A stretch of 13,112 bases of DNA from Legionella sp. (GTDB lineage: Bacteria; Pseudomonadota; Gammaproteobacteria; Legionellales; Legionellaceae), in contig SCSO01000379.1 in the NCBI GenBank assembly GCA_004297865.1, positions 1 through 13,112 on the forward strand. Direction: 5' to 3'. The position numbers were made by a program, and so were the translations under genes. Position 1 is the stretch's first letter. Every line of letters starts with the position of its first letter. Below are positions 1 through 6,718 of this stretch, piece after piece. Under the pieces are notes generated by a model. That model saw only the letters and a program-made list of their open reading frames with translations, had not been told where the DNA came from and did no database searches.

Positions 1-32
1 GAGTAGGCGTGGGGTTGTGTTAGCTTGATTCA

Positions 33-135
33 TTCCCGCGCAGGTAGAGGATCCACTTCTTTTGTAGGTTGGGTCATGACCCAACATAAAGTCTTTTCCA
101 TAGTAAGAGCTTGTTGGGTCTCGATCCAACCTACA
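33..135 (+). repeat. Composite palindromic repeat, copy 1 (REP/MITE-like)
   Basis: Two oppositely oriented arms lie at 62-86 and 112-135. Each contains an 18-nt palindrome: GTTGGGTCATGACCCAAC in the first, and the same core with centre TC and one mismatch (GATCC for GACCC) in the second. They are separated by 25 nt. Upstream, TTCCCGCGCAGG (34-45) and GGATCCA (49-55) match the hairpin side of copy 2 near 4462-4476, so the unit is longer than the arms. It fills most of the space downstream of lipA. Repeats of this general look (GTAGGTTGGG palindromes, TTCCCGCGCAGG hairpins) are known as dispersed elements in many proteobacteria. No transposase is encoded here, so it is non-autonomous. Confidence 0.85.
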
Positions 136-163
136 TAACTACATAACTACATAACTACATAAC
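132..163. repeat. Tandem repeat, 4 x TACATAAC (8 bp)
   Basis: Four exact head-to-tail copies of TACATAAC follow the right end of repeat copy 1. The first copy overlaps the last bases (TACA) of the repeat arm, which suggests the array grew out of the repeat end by slippage. It ends 3 nt before the lipA stop codon region (167-169), so copy-number change would alter only the lipA 3' flank. Confidence 0.9.
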
Positions 164-166
164 AAA

Positions 167-1150
167 TCATAAACCCAAGTTATCTCTCTTAAACACCCGA
201 TCAGCCCTATAGCTCGAACGAACCAAAGGACCAGCAGCCACTTCAAAGAAACCTTTAGCTAAACCAATTTGTCTAAGCTCATTGAAAGTTTCAGGGGTAA
301 CATAACGTTCTATAGTTAAATGATTCTTAGTCGGCTGTAAGTATTGCCCCAAAGTTAAAATATCCACGTTGTGAGCGCGTAAATCATCCATGGTTTGAAT
401 AATTTCTTCGTCGGTCTCACCTAAGCCCAACATAAGGCTAGTTTTAGTCAATACATCTGGGCGGTATTGTTTAGCAAAGGAAAGGACTTTAATGGTTTGC
501 CAATAGCCCGCACGATTATCGCGGACGGGGTGGGTTAAACGTTCAACGGTTTCCACGTTTTGGGCAAAGACATCCACCCCGCTGTCTAATAGTACAGCGA
601 CATCTTTTTCTATCCCCTGAAAATCGGGAGTTAAGGCTTCCACCTTAGTCTTGGGAGAACGTTCTTTAATGGCTTGAATGGTTTTTGCGTAATGGTTAGC
701 CCCTCCATCGGGTAAATCATCGCGATTCACTGAGGTCAAAACCACATAATCTAAATTCATCAAAGCCACAGTATTCGCGGTATTAGCAGGTTCTTCTAGA
801 TCTAACCAACCATGCGGATTTCCGGTATCGACTGAACAAAAGCGGCAAGCTCGGGTACAGACAGCTCCCATTAACATGATGGTTGCGGTTCCATGAGACC
901 AGCATTCAGCAATATTAGGACATTTGGCTTCCTCACAAACGGTAGCCAAACGGTGTTTTTGTACTTGTTCTTTGACTTGATGATAGGCAGGAGTAGTCTG
1001 ATTGACTATACGTAACCATTTGGGCTTAGGTAACCGTTCATGCACTTCCCCATTGGCTTTAACACCGTCTTTAATGGCAGTAACCCCATGAGTTGTAGTG
1101 TATTTTTGACCACTTTCGACAACCACCGGAATATCAATCAATTTACTCAT
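167..1150 (-). CDS. lipA: Lipoyl synthase LipA
   Basis: LipA is a radical-SAM enzyme that inserts two sulfur atoms into octanoyl groups on lipoyl domains, making the lipoyl cofactor of pyruvate and 2-oxoglutarate dehydrogenases and the glycine cleavage system. It is cytoplasmic. Both iron-sulfur sites are visible in the 327-residue product: the auxiliary-cluster motif CX4CX5C (CEEAKCPNIAEC, Cys 72, 77, 83) and the radical-SAM motif CX3CX2C (CTRACRFC, Cys 98, 102, 105). The C-terminal RSSY motif (about 311-314) supplies the serine ligand of the auxiliary cluster. Length is near the usual 320 residues. An in-frame GTG three codons upstream (1157-1159) would put the start inside the Shine-Dalgarno AGGTGG (1156-1161), so the ATG at 1150 with 5-nt spacing is chosen. 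lipB is not adjacent. The gene follows the GGDEF gene by 72 nt and may be read from the same transcript. Confidence 0.97.
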   Translation of the reverse strand: MSKLIDIPVVVESGQKYTTTHGVTAIKDGVKANGEVHERLPKPKWLRIVNQTTPAYHQVKEQVQKHRLATVCEEAKCPNIAECWSHGTATIMLMGAVCTRACRFCSVDTGNPHGWLDLEEPANTANTVALMNLDYVVLTSVNRDDLPDGGANHYAKTIQAIKERSPKTKVEALTPDFQGIEKDVAVLLDSGVDVFAQNVETVERLTHPVRDNRAGYWQTIKVLSFAKQYRPDVLTKTSLMLGLGETDEEIIQTMDDLRAHNVDILTLGQYLQPTKNHLTIERYVTPETFNELRQIGLAKGFFEVAAGPLVRSSYRADRVFKRDNLGL

Positions 1151-1155
1151 GGATA

Positions 1156-1161
1156 CCACCT
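1156..1161 (-). promoter_or_regulatory. Shine-Dalgarno of lipA (decides the start)
   Basis: AGGTGG on the minus strand, 5 nt before ATG 1148-1150. The alternative GTG overlaps it and is therefore unlikely. Confidence 0.75.
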
Positions 1162-1222
1162 AAAAGACAAAGAAACCTGATGATCCCAAATCATTGCAGC
1201 AAGATCAAGTAAGTTTCTTTAT

Positions 1223-2758
1223 TTAGAGTATTTGGATACGATTTCGCCCTGCATTTTTCGCCATATATAAAGCCTTGTCAGCACGAACGAATAAAGACTC
1301 TATATCGTCTTCCTTGAGGGTAGTGGACATACCAAAAGACACCGTTACTTGTACCAATTGGTCTCTATAATAAAACTGACAAGTTTCAATAGAGTGTCGC
1401 AATTTTTCCAGAATCAAATGCGCCGTTTCGGTAGGTGTTTGTTCAAAAATAATGGCAAATTCTTCTCCCCCTATACGGGCAATAAAATCGATTTTACGGA
1501 TGGATTTTTTTAATATTTCAGCAACCTTTTTTAAGACCTTATCACCTGCCAAATGACCAAAGGTGTCATTAATTCGTTTAAAATTGTCTATATCACAAAT
1601 CGCTAAGGTAAAGGCTTTTTCGCTGCGTTGCCAGCGATTATAAGTTTCCACAATATGTTCTTCGTAAGACTCGCGGTTCGCTAGACTAGTGAGTTTATCG
1701 TGATTAATTTTGTATTTTTGATAGGTGAGTAAATTCTTAATCTCTTGAGCGCCTTGTTGGGATTCTTGCAGTTTAGATTTAAGGCCGATAATTTTATTTT
1801 TCATTTTTTCTTCGCGAATCTTTTCCTCATTGCGATATTTTTTAATACGATCGCCAATATCATTCAAATTTTTACTGATGTGATTGACTAAGTCCTCCAG
1901 CGAGTTAGACGTATTTAATTGCGTTTTAATTTGGTTAATATTCGCTTGAATACTATCTTCTAACTGCAAACTGTTGGTAGAAGCTTCTTGTCCTTTTTCT
2001 ACAGAAGTATTCAGATAGACATCCACATCTTGCAATTGAGTCGTTAATTGCTCCAAAAAACCTTTAAAACGATTTTGCTCTAGATTAAAGGAATCCACGA
2101 CCAAATCAGTTAACCCATCGATAATTTTAGTCAACTCATCGCTTTTCATGCGATGTTCTAAGCCCGCTTTGATTTCTTCCTTTTTCTCTTCTAAATCTCT
2201 GGGGATAGATAAGTGATTGAGTAATTGCTGCAGGCTATCGTTAACTTGGATATTAATTTCCGTAAAATTGGGAGTTGCTTCTGCGGCATTTGATTCTTCC
2301 AATTGTTTAATGACTGAGGAAACGCATTGGGATAATACTTCGTTAAAATTAACTAAAATATCTTGGCCCTTAGCCCCTTCGGCAAGTAATTTTTGTAAAT
2401 TACTCACGGCGCGCTTATCGGAATTATTGGTAGCTAGGCGACTAATCGAATCAGTACTTTCTTTGACTAATCCGGATAATTCTTTAGTTTTACGTGTCTT
2501 TTTCTTTTCTAATTTATCAATCTCTGTAGAAAGATATTTTGCCTTCCTTTCTAAGGCTTCGGGGTCAAATTCTTCTTCTAATTGTTTTTGTATTGGGGCT
2601 AAATAATCGCTGACTTCATAATTACGACTAATAGGGCCATCTAAAAGCTCTTTAAGCACATTTTTTAACGTATTAACCTGCAATTGCATCAAATCGAGTT
2701 TGCTCTCATAATTACCAATTGCATTCACAATCTTTCTTTTTATATAATCATTGATCAT
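1223..2758 (-). CDS. Soluble diguanylate cyclase with long coiled-coil N-terminus (GGDEF)
   Basis: The C-terminal 160 or so residues form a GGDEF domain, which condenses two GTP into cyclic di-GMP. The signature GGEEF is at 430-434, and the nucleotide/metal region DIDNFKRINDTFGH starts at residue 389. A product-inhibition I-site RxxD (RKID, 421-424) lies exactly five residues before GGEEF, so the enzyme looks both active and feedback-inhibited. The first ~340 residues are charged, Leu/Gln/Lys/Glu-rich helix with probable coiled coils; I recognise no sensor domain. There is no signal peptide or membrane segment, so a cytoplasmic location and oligomerisation through the coiled coil are inferred. 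An AAAGGGA Shine-Dalgarno lies 8 nt before the ATG. The upstream CDGSH gene ends 21 nt away, so the two are probably cotranscribed. What the N-terminus senses is unknown. Confidence 0.93.
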   Translation of the reverse strand: MINDYIKRKIVNAIGNYESKLDLMQLQVNTLKNVLKELLDGPISRNYEVSDYLAPIQKQLEEEFDPEALERKAKYLSTEIDKLEKKKTRKTKELSGLVKESTDSISRLATNNSDKRAVSNLQKLLAEGAKGQDILVNFNEVLSQCVSSVIKQLEESNAAEATPNFTEINIQVNDSLQQLLNHLSIPRDLEEKKEEIKAGLEHRMKSDELTKIIDGLTDLVVDSFNLEQNRFKGFLEQLTTQLQDVDVYLNTSVEKGQEASTNSLQLEDSIQANINQIKTQLNTSNSLEDLVNHISKNLNDIGDRIKKYRNEEKIREEKMKNKIIGLKSKLQESQQGAQEIKNLLTYQKYKINHDKLTSLANRESYEEHIVETYNRWQRSEKAFTLAICDIDNFKRINDTFGHLAGDKVLKKVAEILKKSIRKIDFIARIGGEEFAIIFEQTPTETAHLILEKLRHSIETCQFYYRDQLVQVTVSFGMSTTLKEDDIESLFVRADKALYMAKNAGRNRIQIL

Positions 2759-2779
2759 TTGAAAAATCCCTTTCTCAAT

Positions 2780-3049
2780 TTATTTGAGCTTCTTTTTCAT
2801 TATTTCTAGCAGTAATTTCGCATGTGAACCGTCACAAAAAGGTGGATTTTTCGTTTGTTTACAATTACAAAGTGTCACATCCTCATTTGCTTCGGCTACA
2901 AAAGCAATGGCTTTTTCATTACAACACTCCCCCCGATCACATAATGGGGGATTTTTGCTTTGACCACAGCTACACCAAAAGTAAGTCACTCCTTTTTTTA
3001 CTTCTAGAGTAATTGGTAATAGATGTTGGTATTCAGCTCGGTCATCCAT
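2780..3049 (-). CDS. CDGSH-type iron-sulfur protein with one degenerate motif
   Basis: A small (89-residue) protein with two CDGSH-type 2Fe-2S motifs, the bacterial dual-motif arrangement. The consensus is CxC-x2-(S/T)-x3-P-x-C-D-G-(S/T/A)-H. The second copy is intact: CNCKQTKNPPFCDGSH. The first keeps its three cysteines (CSCGQSKNPPLCD) but continues RGECC, so Glu sits where the ligand His should be, with Cys at the next two positions. No signal peptide is present, so it is expected in the cytoplasm. Family members are implicated in redox, iron and Fe-S handling, but bacterial roles are poorly defined. A promoter-like sequence lies just upstream, and the GGDEF gene follows after 21 nt. The ATG has only a weak AGG upstream as ribosome binding site. 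The family call is firm; cluster occupancy of motif 1 is open. Confidence 0.92.
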   Translation of the reverse strand: MDDRAEYQHLLPITLEVKKGVTYFWCSCGQSKNPPLCDRGECCNEKAIAFVAEANEDVTLCNCKQTKNPPFCDGSHAKLLLEIMKKKLK

Positions 3050-3085
3050 AAGCCTATTTGCTACTGTTTTATCCGTATATTATTA

Positions 3086-3115
3086 ATTATATTCTAAATT
3101 AGTGAAAATACTCAA
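3086..3115 (-). promoter_or_regulatory. Putative sigma-70 promoter for the CDGSH-GGDEF(-lipA) unit
   Basis: Read on the minus strand: TTGAGT (3110-3115), 18-nt spacer, perfect TATAAT (3086-3091). It lies between the stop of the Trx-CcdA gene (3125) and the CDGSH start (3049), giving a 5' leader of about 30 nt. It is motif-based only, in AT-rich DNA. Confidence 0.5.
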
Positions 3116-3124
3116 AACCCCTCG

Positions 3125-4282
3125 CTATATTTTTAATTTGTATAAAATTACACCTATAATTGCAAAAGAAATGAGCAATAACAAGGACAAATTCAGATAT
3201 GCCAAGGCGGCTGGGTATATGATTAATAATAATCCTAAACCTATTAAATAAACCAAACCAATAATTTTCAATAAGGGTTGCAATTGCACTAATTTTTGCT
3301 TTTTTAACAACCATTGAATAATAAGGATTAAAAAGACCCAAGGTAATAAATATAATAATTGGTAAGCACTTTGAGCAAGAACCCATTCCAATGCAGTTAA
3401 TTTCTGATTCGAGAGCCATTGCTGTGTAATAAATGACCAGTTCATTAAGCAGGTCTGTTGATAGGCTTGTAAACTTAATCCTAACAAAATGGCTAAGAAT
3501 CCTGATAAATATTTTATAGGCTTATTTTGATAAATACGTACTGCGAAAAACAAGGTGAGCAAGCCAATCAAAGCTACAAGCCAACGTAATTGGATCAAAG
3601 ATTCAAAAAAGACTGTGGGATACACTTGTTGCAAATAATGCACCATGCCTAAGGCAGCAATAAACAAGAAGCCGTTAATGTAACGAGTTCTTGTTTCATT
3701 TTGTATCAAAAGTAGTGCGATTAAGCCCATTAGACAAAATAAAGCACAAGGATTTAACGCATCGATTATCGCCATCATGACGATATAGCTGGACACTTTA
3801 GGTTGTTGGTCCATGGACGTATCAAATAAATTGGCATTAGCCCAGTGCTTTAATACATCAATAGTTGTTTTATCCAGTGTTCCATTTTTTTCGATTTGTT
3901 TTTTACAGTACTGCAATCCCTTTAAGAGATCCTTTCCTGTGGTGGCTTCATTGACAAAACCTACCCATCGTGAGTCACAGAAGAAAGCGGAAGGTACCGC
4001 AAAATCCCCCATGTTTTGCTCATTTAACAATTGATAAAATTGATCCAAAGCGCTTTTGTCTTCGTTAATGATATGACGTTTAACTTTTAACCAAGAATTA
4101 CTTGCTTCCAATTTATGAAAAAAAGCATCGGCTTTATGACAATGTTCGCAAGTCGAAGAGAGAAAAAGCTCTACGTTCAGAACTGTGTTTTTCTTTGTGT
4201 TTTGGGTATACCAAGTTGGAGCAGCCCAAAGCATGGAACTGAAGAAGAACAGCAAAAAAAACATCCGAATTTTAATTTGCAT
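3125..4282 (-). CDS. Thioredoxin-CcdA-like membrane fusion (probable transmembrane thiol-disulfide oxidoreductase)
   Basis: Domain order in 385 residues: signal peptide (about 1-20, cleavage near WAA-P); a periplasmic thioredoxin-fold domain (about 33-150) with active site CEHC (Cys45, Cys48) and a probable cis-proline loop AVPSAF (Pro97); then about seven hydrophobic segments from residue 166 to the end. The first membrane helix carries NPC (Cys179) and the fourth ends near Cys278 (QQTC). In DsbD/CcdA proteins one cysteine in the first and one in the fourth helix form the pair that moves electrons from cytoplasmic thioredoxin to the periplasm. The inferred role is therefore supply of reducing power to periplasmic thiols, with the protein's own N-terminal domain as first acceptor. 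DsbD instead has its thioredoxin domain at the C-terminus. No clear Shine-Dalgarno precedes the ATG; an internal ATG at codon 7 is possible. The partner substrate is unknown. Confidence 0.8.
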   Translation of the reverse strand: MQIKIRMFFLLFFFSSMLWAAPTWYTQNTKKNTVLNVELFLSSTCEHCHKADAFFHKLEASNSWLKVKRHIINEDKSALDQFYQLLNEQNMGDFAVPSAFFCDSRWVGFVNEATTGKDLLKGLQYCKKQIEKNGTLDKTTIDVLKHWANANLFDTSMDQQPKVSSYIVMMAIIDALNPCALFCLMGLIALLLIQNETRTRYINGFLFIAALGMVHYLQQVYPTVFFESLIQLRWLVALIGLLTLFFAVRIYQNKPIKYLSGFLAILLGLSLQAYQQTCLMNWSFITQQWLSNQKLTALEWVLAQSAYQLLYLLPWVFLILIIQWLLKKQKLVQLQPLLKIIGLVYLIGLGLLLIIYPAALAYLNLSLLLLISFAIIGVILYKLKI

Positions 4283-4375
4283 AGGTAGATTGGCTTTAAG
4301 TTTAAATGATTAATTAATATAGCATTGAAATGGGTGAATGTCGCTAAAGGTATGAAGTGAGATCTTGTCTAGTCG

Positions 4376-4476
4376 TTGTAGGTTGGGTCGAGACCCAACA
4401 TAACCATTTTATCTTTGCCCAAGATTTTTTGTTGGGTCTCGACCCAACCTACAAAAATGGATTCCCTGCGCGGGAA
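4376..4476 (-). repeat. Composite palindromic repeat, copy 2
   Basis: The arms at 4376-4400 and 4430-4454 are exact inverted copies of each other (25 nt each, 29-nt spacer). Each contains an 18-nt near-palindrome of the form GTTGGGTCNNGACCCAAC. Beyond the right arm lies a small hairpin, TTCCC-GCGCA-GGGAA in the minus sense (4462-4476), matching TTCCCGCGCAGG of copy 1, so this copy is in the opposite orientation. In the minus sense the hairpin is followed by TCCATTTTTG, giving a weak terminator-like shape 40 nt after the CBS gene stop. The remaining gap between 4283 and 4515 is AT-rich and shows nothing else I can support. Confidence 0.9.
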
Positions 4477-4515
4477 CGACAAGGATGATGATGGTTAGGT
4501 CCAACATTTTTCTTT

Positions 4516-4953
4516 TTAATACGTATGAATATAATTTTCTAATTGCTCAATGACCCTCGCCTTATCATCTAACAAATGATAAAGCACATCCCCAATCGAC
4601 AAAATAGCAATAAATTCATCATTTTCACTAATTAAAACATGTCTTCTTTTCGTGGTAGTCATTGCTTGCATTGCTTTATCAACCGGATCATGCGGACTTA
4701 GAATAGTCACATTCTTATATGCGATATCCTTGGCTTTCATATGATCAAGGTTAGCACCTCGATTTAAACAAGAACGTACAATATCCCGTTCACTGACAAT
4801 ACCAATTAATTTTTGGTTTACATCAATAACAACCAAGGCACCTATATCCAGTTCAGTCATTAAATTAATGCTGCGCTTAACCGTTTCCTCTGGATTAATA
4901 AAGACAATTTTGCGAGGAGGCATAGGAAGAACATTGTGTATGAGGTGAGCCAT
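4516..4953 (-). CDS. Two-CBS-domain protein
   Basis: A 145-residue protein made almost entirely of a pair of CBS domains (about 8-62 and 74-133), the unit that folds as a Bateman module and binds adenine nucleotides or related ligands. Hallmarks are IGALVVID, GIVSERDIV in the first domain and RRHVLISE...AILSIGDVL in the second. The C-terminal helix ending EQLENYIHTY is common in free-standing bacterial CBS-pair proteins. There is no attached enzyme, channel or kinase domain, so it presumably regulates a partner in trans. GGAG lies 7 nt before the ATG. It is separated from the upstream lipoprotein gene by a strong terminator and so should have its own promoter, which I could not place. The repeat copy 2 lies downstream. 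The specific function and ligand cannot be read from the sequence. Confidence 0.92.
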   Translation of the reverse strand: MAHLIHNVLPMPPRKIVFINPEETVKRSINLMTELDIGALVVIDVNQKLIGIVSERDIVRSCLNRGANLDHMKAKDIAYKNVTILSPHDPVDKAMQAMTTTKRRHVLISENDEFIAILSIGDVLYHLLDDKARVIEQLENYIHTY

Positions 4954-5032
4954 AATTCACTCCATGAGTACTAATTTCGATGGGCTACTGTATAAATATA
5001 GCACAAATGGGCATTAAAGGCTTTTTTGACAG

Positions 5033-5070
5033 AAAAAGGGCTTTGGCTAAGCTAATAGCGGCCAAAGCCC
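5033..5070 (-). terminator. Rho-independent terminator of the lipoprotein gene
   Basis: On the minus strand a perfect 10-bp stem, GGGCTTTGGC (5061-5070) with GCCAAAGCCC (5038-5047), and a 13-nt loop, followed at once by TTTTT (5033-5037). It begins 6 nt after the stop codon at 5077. Confidence 0.93.
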
Positions 5071-5076
5071 AGTATT

Positions 5077-5526
5077 TTAGTTGACTACACGCCAAGAACC
5101 ATCAGACAAGCGGCAAGCTCTTCCGTGGATTTGCTCTCTCTTACCACCAATTATTGCGGTAGTAGTGTATTCACGGCAGGCCTGTTGTGAACGATAATAA
5201 GTTCTAGTAGGTACAACAGTATAACGGTTACCGGTATCTGGGTTAGACCAAACCACTGCTCTACCAGTTGGTGCGGTTTCTAAAGCGCGCTGCATTTCTA
5301 AGCGATCTTGTCTATCCATCGTTTTACCGATTTGCCCGCCTAAATAAGCGCCAATCAGTGCACCAGCACCCGCAGCAAGTACTTTCCCTGAGCCGCCCCC
5401 GAATTGGCTTCCTAAGAGTCCACCAACCACCCCTCCGGATATAGTACCTACGCCTTCATTATTCATGGGCGCGCAGCCTACTAGTAAAAAAGACAATGAC
5501 AAGGATGCTACAGTTAATTTTTTCAT
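5077..5526 (-). CDS. Glycine-zipper outer-membrane lipoprotein (17 kDa surface antigen family)
   Basis: The product has 149 residues. A lipoprotein signal peptide (KK then LTVASLSLSFL) ends in the lipobox LVG-C, so Cys18 is the lipidated residue. The following residues are Ala-Pro, with no Asp at +2, which favours outer-membrane sorting. Residues about 24-70 are a glycine zipper (repeated GxxxG in GGVVGGLLGSQFGGG and GALIGAYLGGQIG), as in the Rickettsia 17 kDa antigen family. The C-terminal part has the family pattern with two cysteines (CREYTTT, GRACRLSDGSW). It is probably structural in the envelope; no enzymatic role is suggested. The GTG at 5527-5529 is in frame, but ATG at 5526 is preferred because AGGTGG (5533-5538) then has 6-nt spacing. 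The gene is monocistronic: terminator after it, alr ending 115 nt before it. A short inverted repeat lies upstream. Confidence 0.92.
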   Translation of the reverse strand: MKKLTVASLSLSFLLVGCAPMNNEGVGTISGGVVGGLLGSQFGGGSGKVLAAGAGALIGAYLGGQIGKTMDRQDRLEMQRALETAPTGRAVVWSNPDTGNRYTVVPTRTYYRSQQACREYTTTAIIGGKREQIHGRACRLSDGSWRVVN

Positions 5527-5565
5527 CACAAACCACCTGATTAATAGGTTATATTTTACTTTCCG

Positions 5566-5581
5566 TCCAAAATAATTTGGA
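5566..5581. promoter_or_regulatory. Operator-like inverted repeat upstream of the lipoprotein gene
   Basis: TCCAAA-ATAA-TTTGGA, perfect 6-bp arms, 40 nt before the lipoprotein start. It could be a regulator site or chance in AT-rich DNA; no regulator is recognised. Confidence 0.2.
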
Positions 5582-5610
5582 TAATTTACTACAAATCGGT
5601 TGCCATTCTA

Positions 5611-5641
5611 GCATCACGGATAGTTATTATCCATATCATGC
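5611..5641 (-). terminator. Hairpin just after alr, no T-tract
   Basis: An imperfect 12-bp stem (GGATA/TATCC, then GU-containing pairs, a 2-nt bulge and GCAT/ATGC) begins 3 nt after the alr stop codon. No run of T follows on the minus strand, so it would be an mRNA 3'-end stabiliser or part of a Rho-dependent end rather than an intrinsic terminator. Confidence 0.3.
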
Positions 5642-5644
5642 GTG

Positions 5645-6718
5645 CTAATCATGGCGTACCCGTTCAGAAATCTGACATAAGAGTTCGTAACCAATGGTTC
5701 CAGCCGCTTGAGCTATTCTTTCCACTAATACATGCGTACCCCAAAGTTCTACGGAATCCCCGAGTTTCACATCAGGTCTCGAGGTTAAATCAATGGCCAA
5801 CATATCCATAGAAACTCTTCCTACGATAGTGGCTTCCCCACCTTCAACCCAAACCGGGGTTCCCGGAGTAATATGTCTTGGGTAGCCGTCACCATAGCCT
5901 GCAGCCACTATTCCTATACTGACTGGTTGCTCACTGGTCCAGGTTCCTCCATAACCAACTTGTGCACGTTCCGGAAGCCGGTGGATAGCGGTAATAGCTG
6001 ACATAAAACGCATAACCGGTATTAAACCTAAGTCATTAGCTGTTTGCTGGGCAAAGGGCGAAACACCGTAAAGCATAATACCTGGCCTAACCACATCAGC
6101 ATGCGCTTCGGGTAAAGAAATAATCGCAGCAGAATTAGCCAGACTAAACTGACTAAATCCGTGAGCATCAATACTTTGAAAAGCTTTTAATTGTTGGCTA
6201 TTTTCAATACGCTGGGGTTCGTCAGAACAAGAAAAATGGGTCATTAAACCTAAATCAGGATCCACCCAAGGACAATTTTGTAAGGCTTCTCTGACACTAT
6301 TTAACTCTTCCAGTTTAAAACCTAAACGATTCATTCCCGTATTAACTTTCACCCAAACTTTAATGGGTTTAGACAAAGGAGTATTAATTAACCATTGCAG
6401 TTGTTGCGGTTGATGAATCACACAAGACCATTGATGTTGCGAAACAATCTGTAATTCATCAGGAGAAAAAACGCCTTGGAAAAGGATGCAAGGTGTTTGA
6501 CATCCCAGAGCACGAATATTCATTGCTTCCTCAAGACAAGCCACGCCAAACCCTGCGACTCGACCATCTAAATGAGGCACTACTTTATCCACACCACAAC
6601 CGTAGCCATTGGCCTTCACCATGGCAATAACTTGTTTTCCCGGAGCATACTTTTTAATGCGCTCAAGATTATGTAATAAAGCACTCGGCTCAATCAGAAC
6701 TTTTGTTGGCCTGGACAC
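5645..6718 (-). CDS. alr: Alanine racemase
   Basis: A PLP enzyme that interconverts L- and D-alanine in the cytoplasm and so supplies D-Ala for peptidoglycan. The 357-residue product has the family layout: an N-terminal TIM barrel with the PLP lysine in MVKANGYGCG (Lys35), then a C-terminal beta domain with the catalytic tyrosine of the opposite subunit in VGYGGTW (Tyr256) and the conserved RVSMDM stretch (301-306). The PLP motif differs slightly from the common VVKANAYGHG (Gly for Ala, Cys for His). The start is GTG, immediately after the dnaB stop (TAA|GTG). AAGGAG at 6727-6732, inside the last dnaB codons, supports it with 8-nt spacing. The dnaB-alr order is conserved in gammaproteobacteria; here the two are probably translationally coupled. 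Confidence 0.97.
   Translation of the reverse strand: MSRPTKVLIEPSALLHNLERIKKYAPGKQVIAMVKANGYGCGVDKVVPHLDGRVAGFGVACLEEAMNIRALGCQTPCILFQGVFSPDELQIVSQHQWSCVIHQPQQLQWLINTPLSKPIKVWVKVNTGMNRLGFKLEELNSVREALQNCPWVDPDLGLMTHFSCSDEPQRIENSQQLKAFQSIDAHGFSQFSLANSAAIISLPEAHADVVRPGIMLYGVSPFAQQTANDLGLIPVMRFMSAITAIHRLPERAQVGYGGTWTSEQPVSIGIVAAGYGDGYPRHITPGTPVWVEGGEATIVGRVSMDMLAIDLTSRPDVKLGDSVELWGTHVLVERIAQAAGTIGYELLCQISERVRHD

Noticed and set aside
132..163. Possible CRISPR fragment
   Set aside because: Units are 8 bp with no spacers; it is a simple tandem repeat.
1169..1220. Hairpin AAAGAAAC/GTTTCTTT between the GGDEF gene and lipA as a terminator
   Set aside because: AT-rich 8-bp stem with a loop of over 35 nt; too weak to call, so lipA may still be cotranscribed.
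2217..2606. Open plus-strand frame of 129 codons inside the GGDEF gene
   Set aside because: Antisense shadow of the coiled-coil coding region; low-complexity Ser/Leu product, no ribosome binding site, no recognisable domain.
2925..2945. Possible frameshift at the run of six C/G in the CDGSH gene explaining the odd first motif
   Set aside because: Shifting the frame by one base either way gives a stop within a few codons and does not restore CDGSH, while the existing frame leads into the intact second motif.
3099..3419. Minus-strand frame of 106 codons overlapping the Trx-CcdA gene
   Set aside because: Out-of-frame within a well-supported membrane protein; product has no family features and would need to overlap the promoter of the CDGSH gene.
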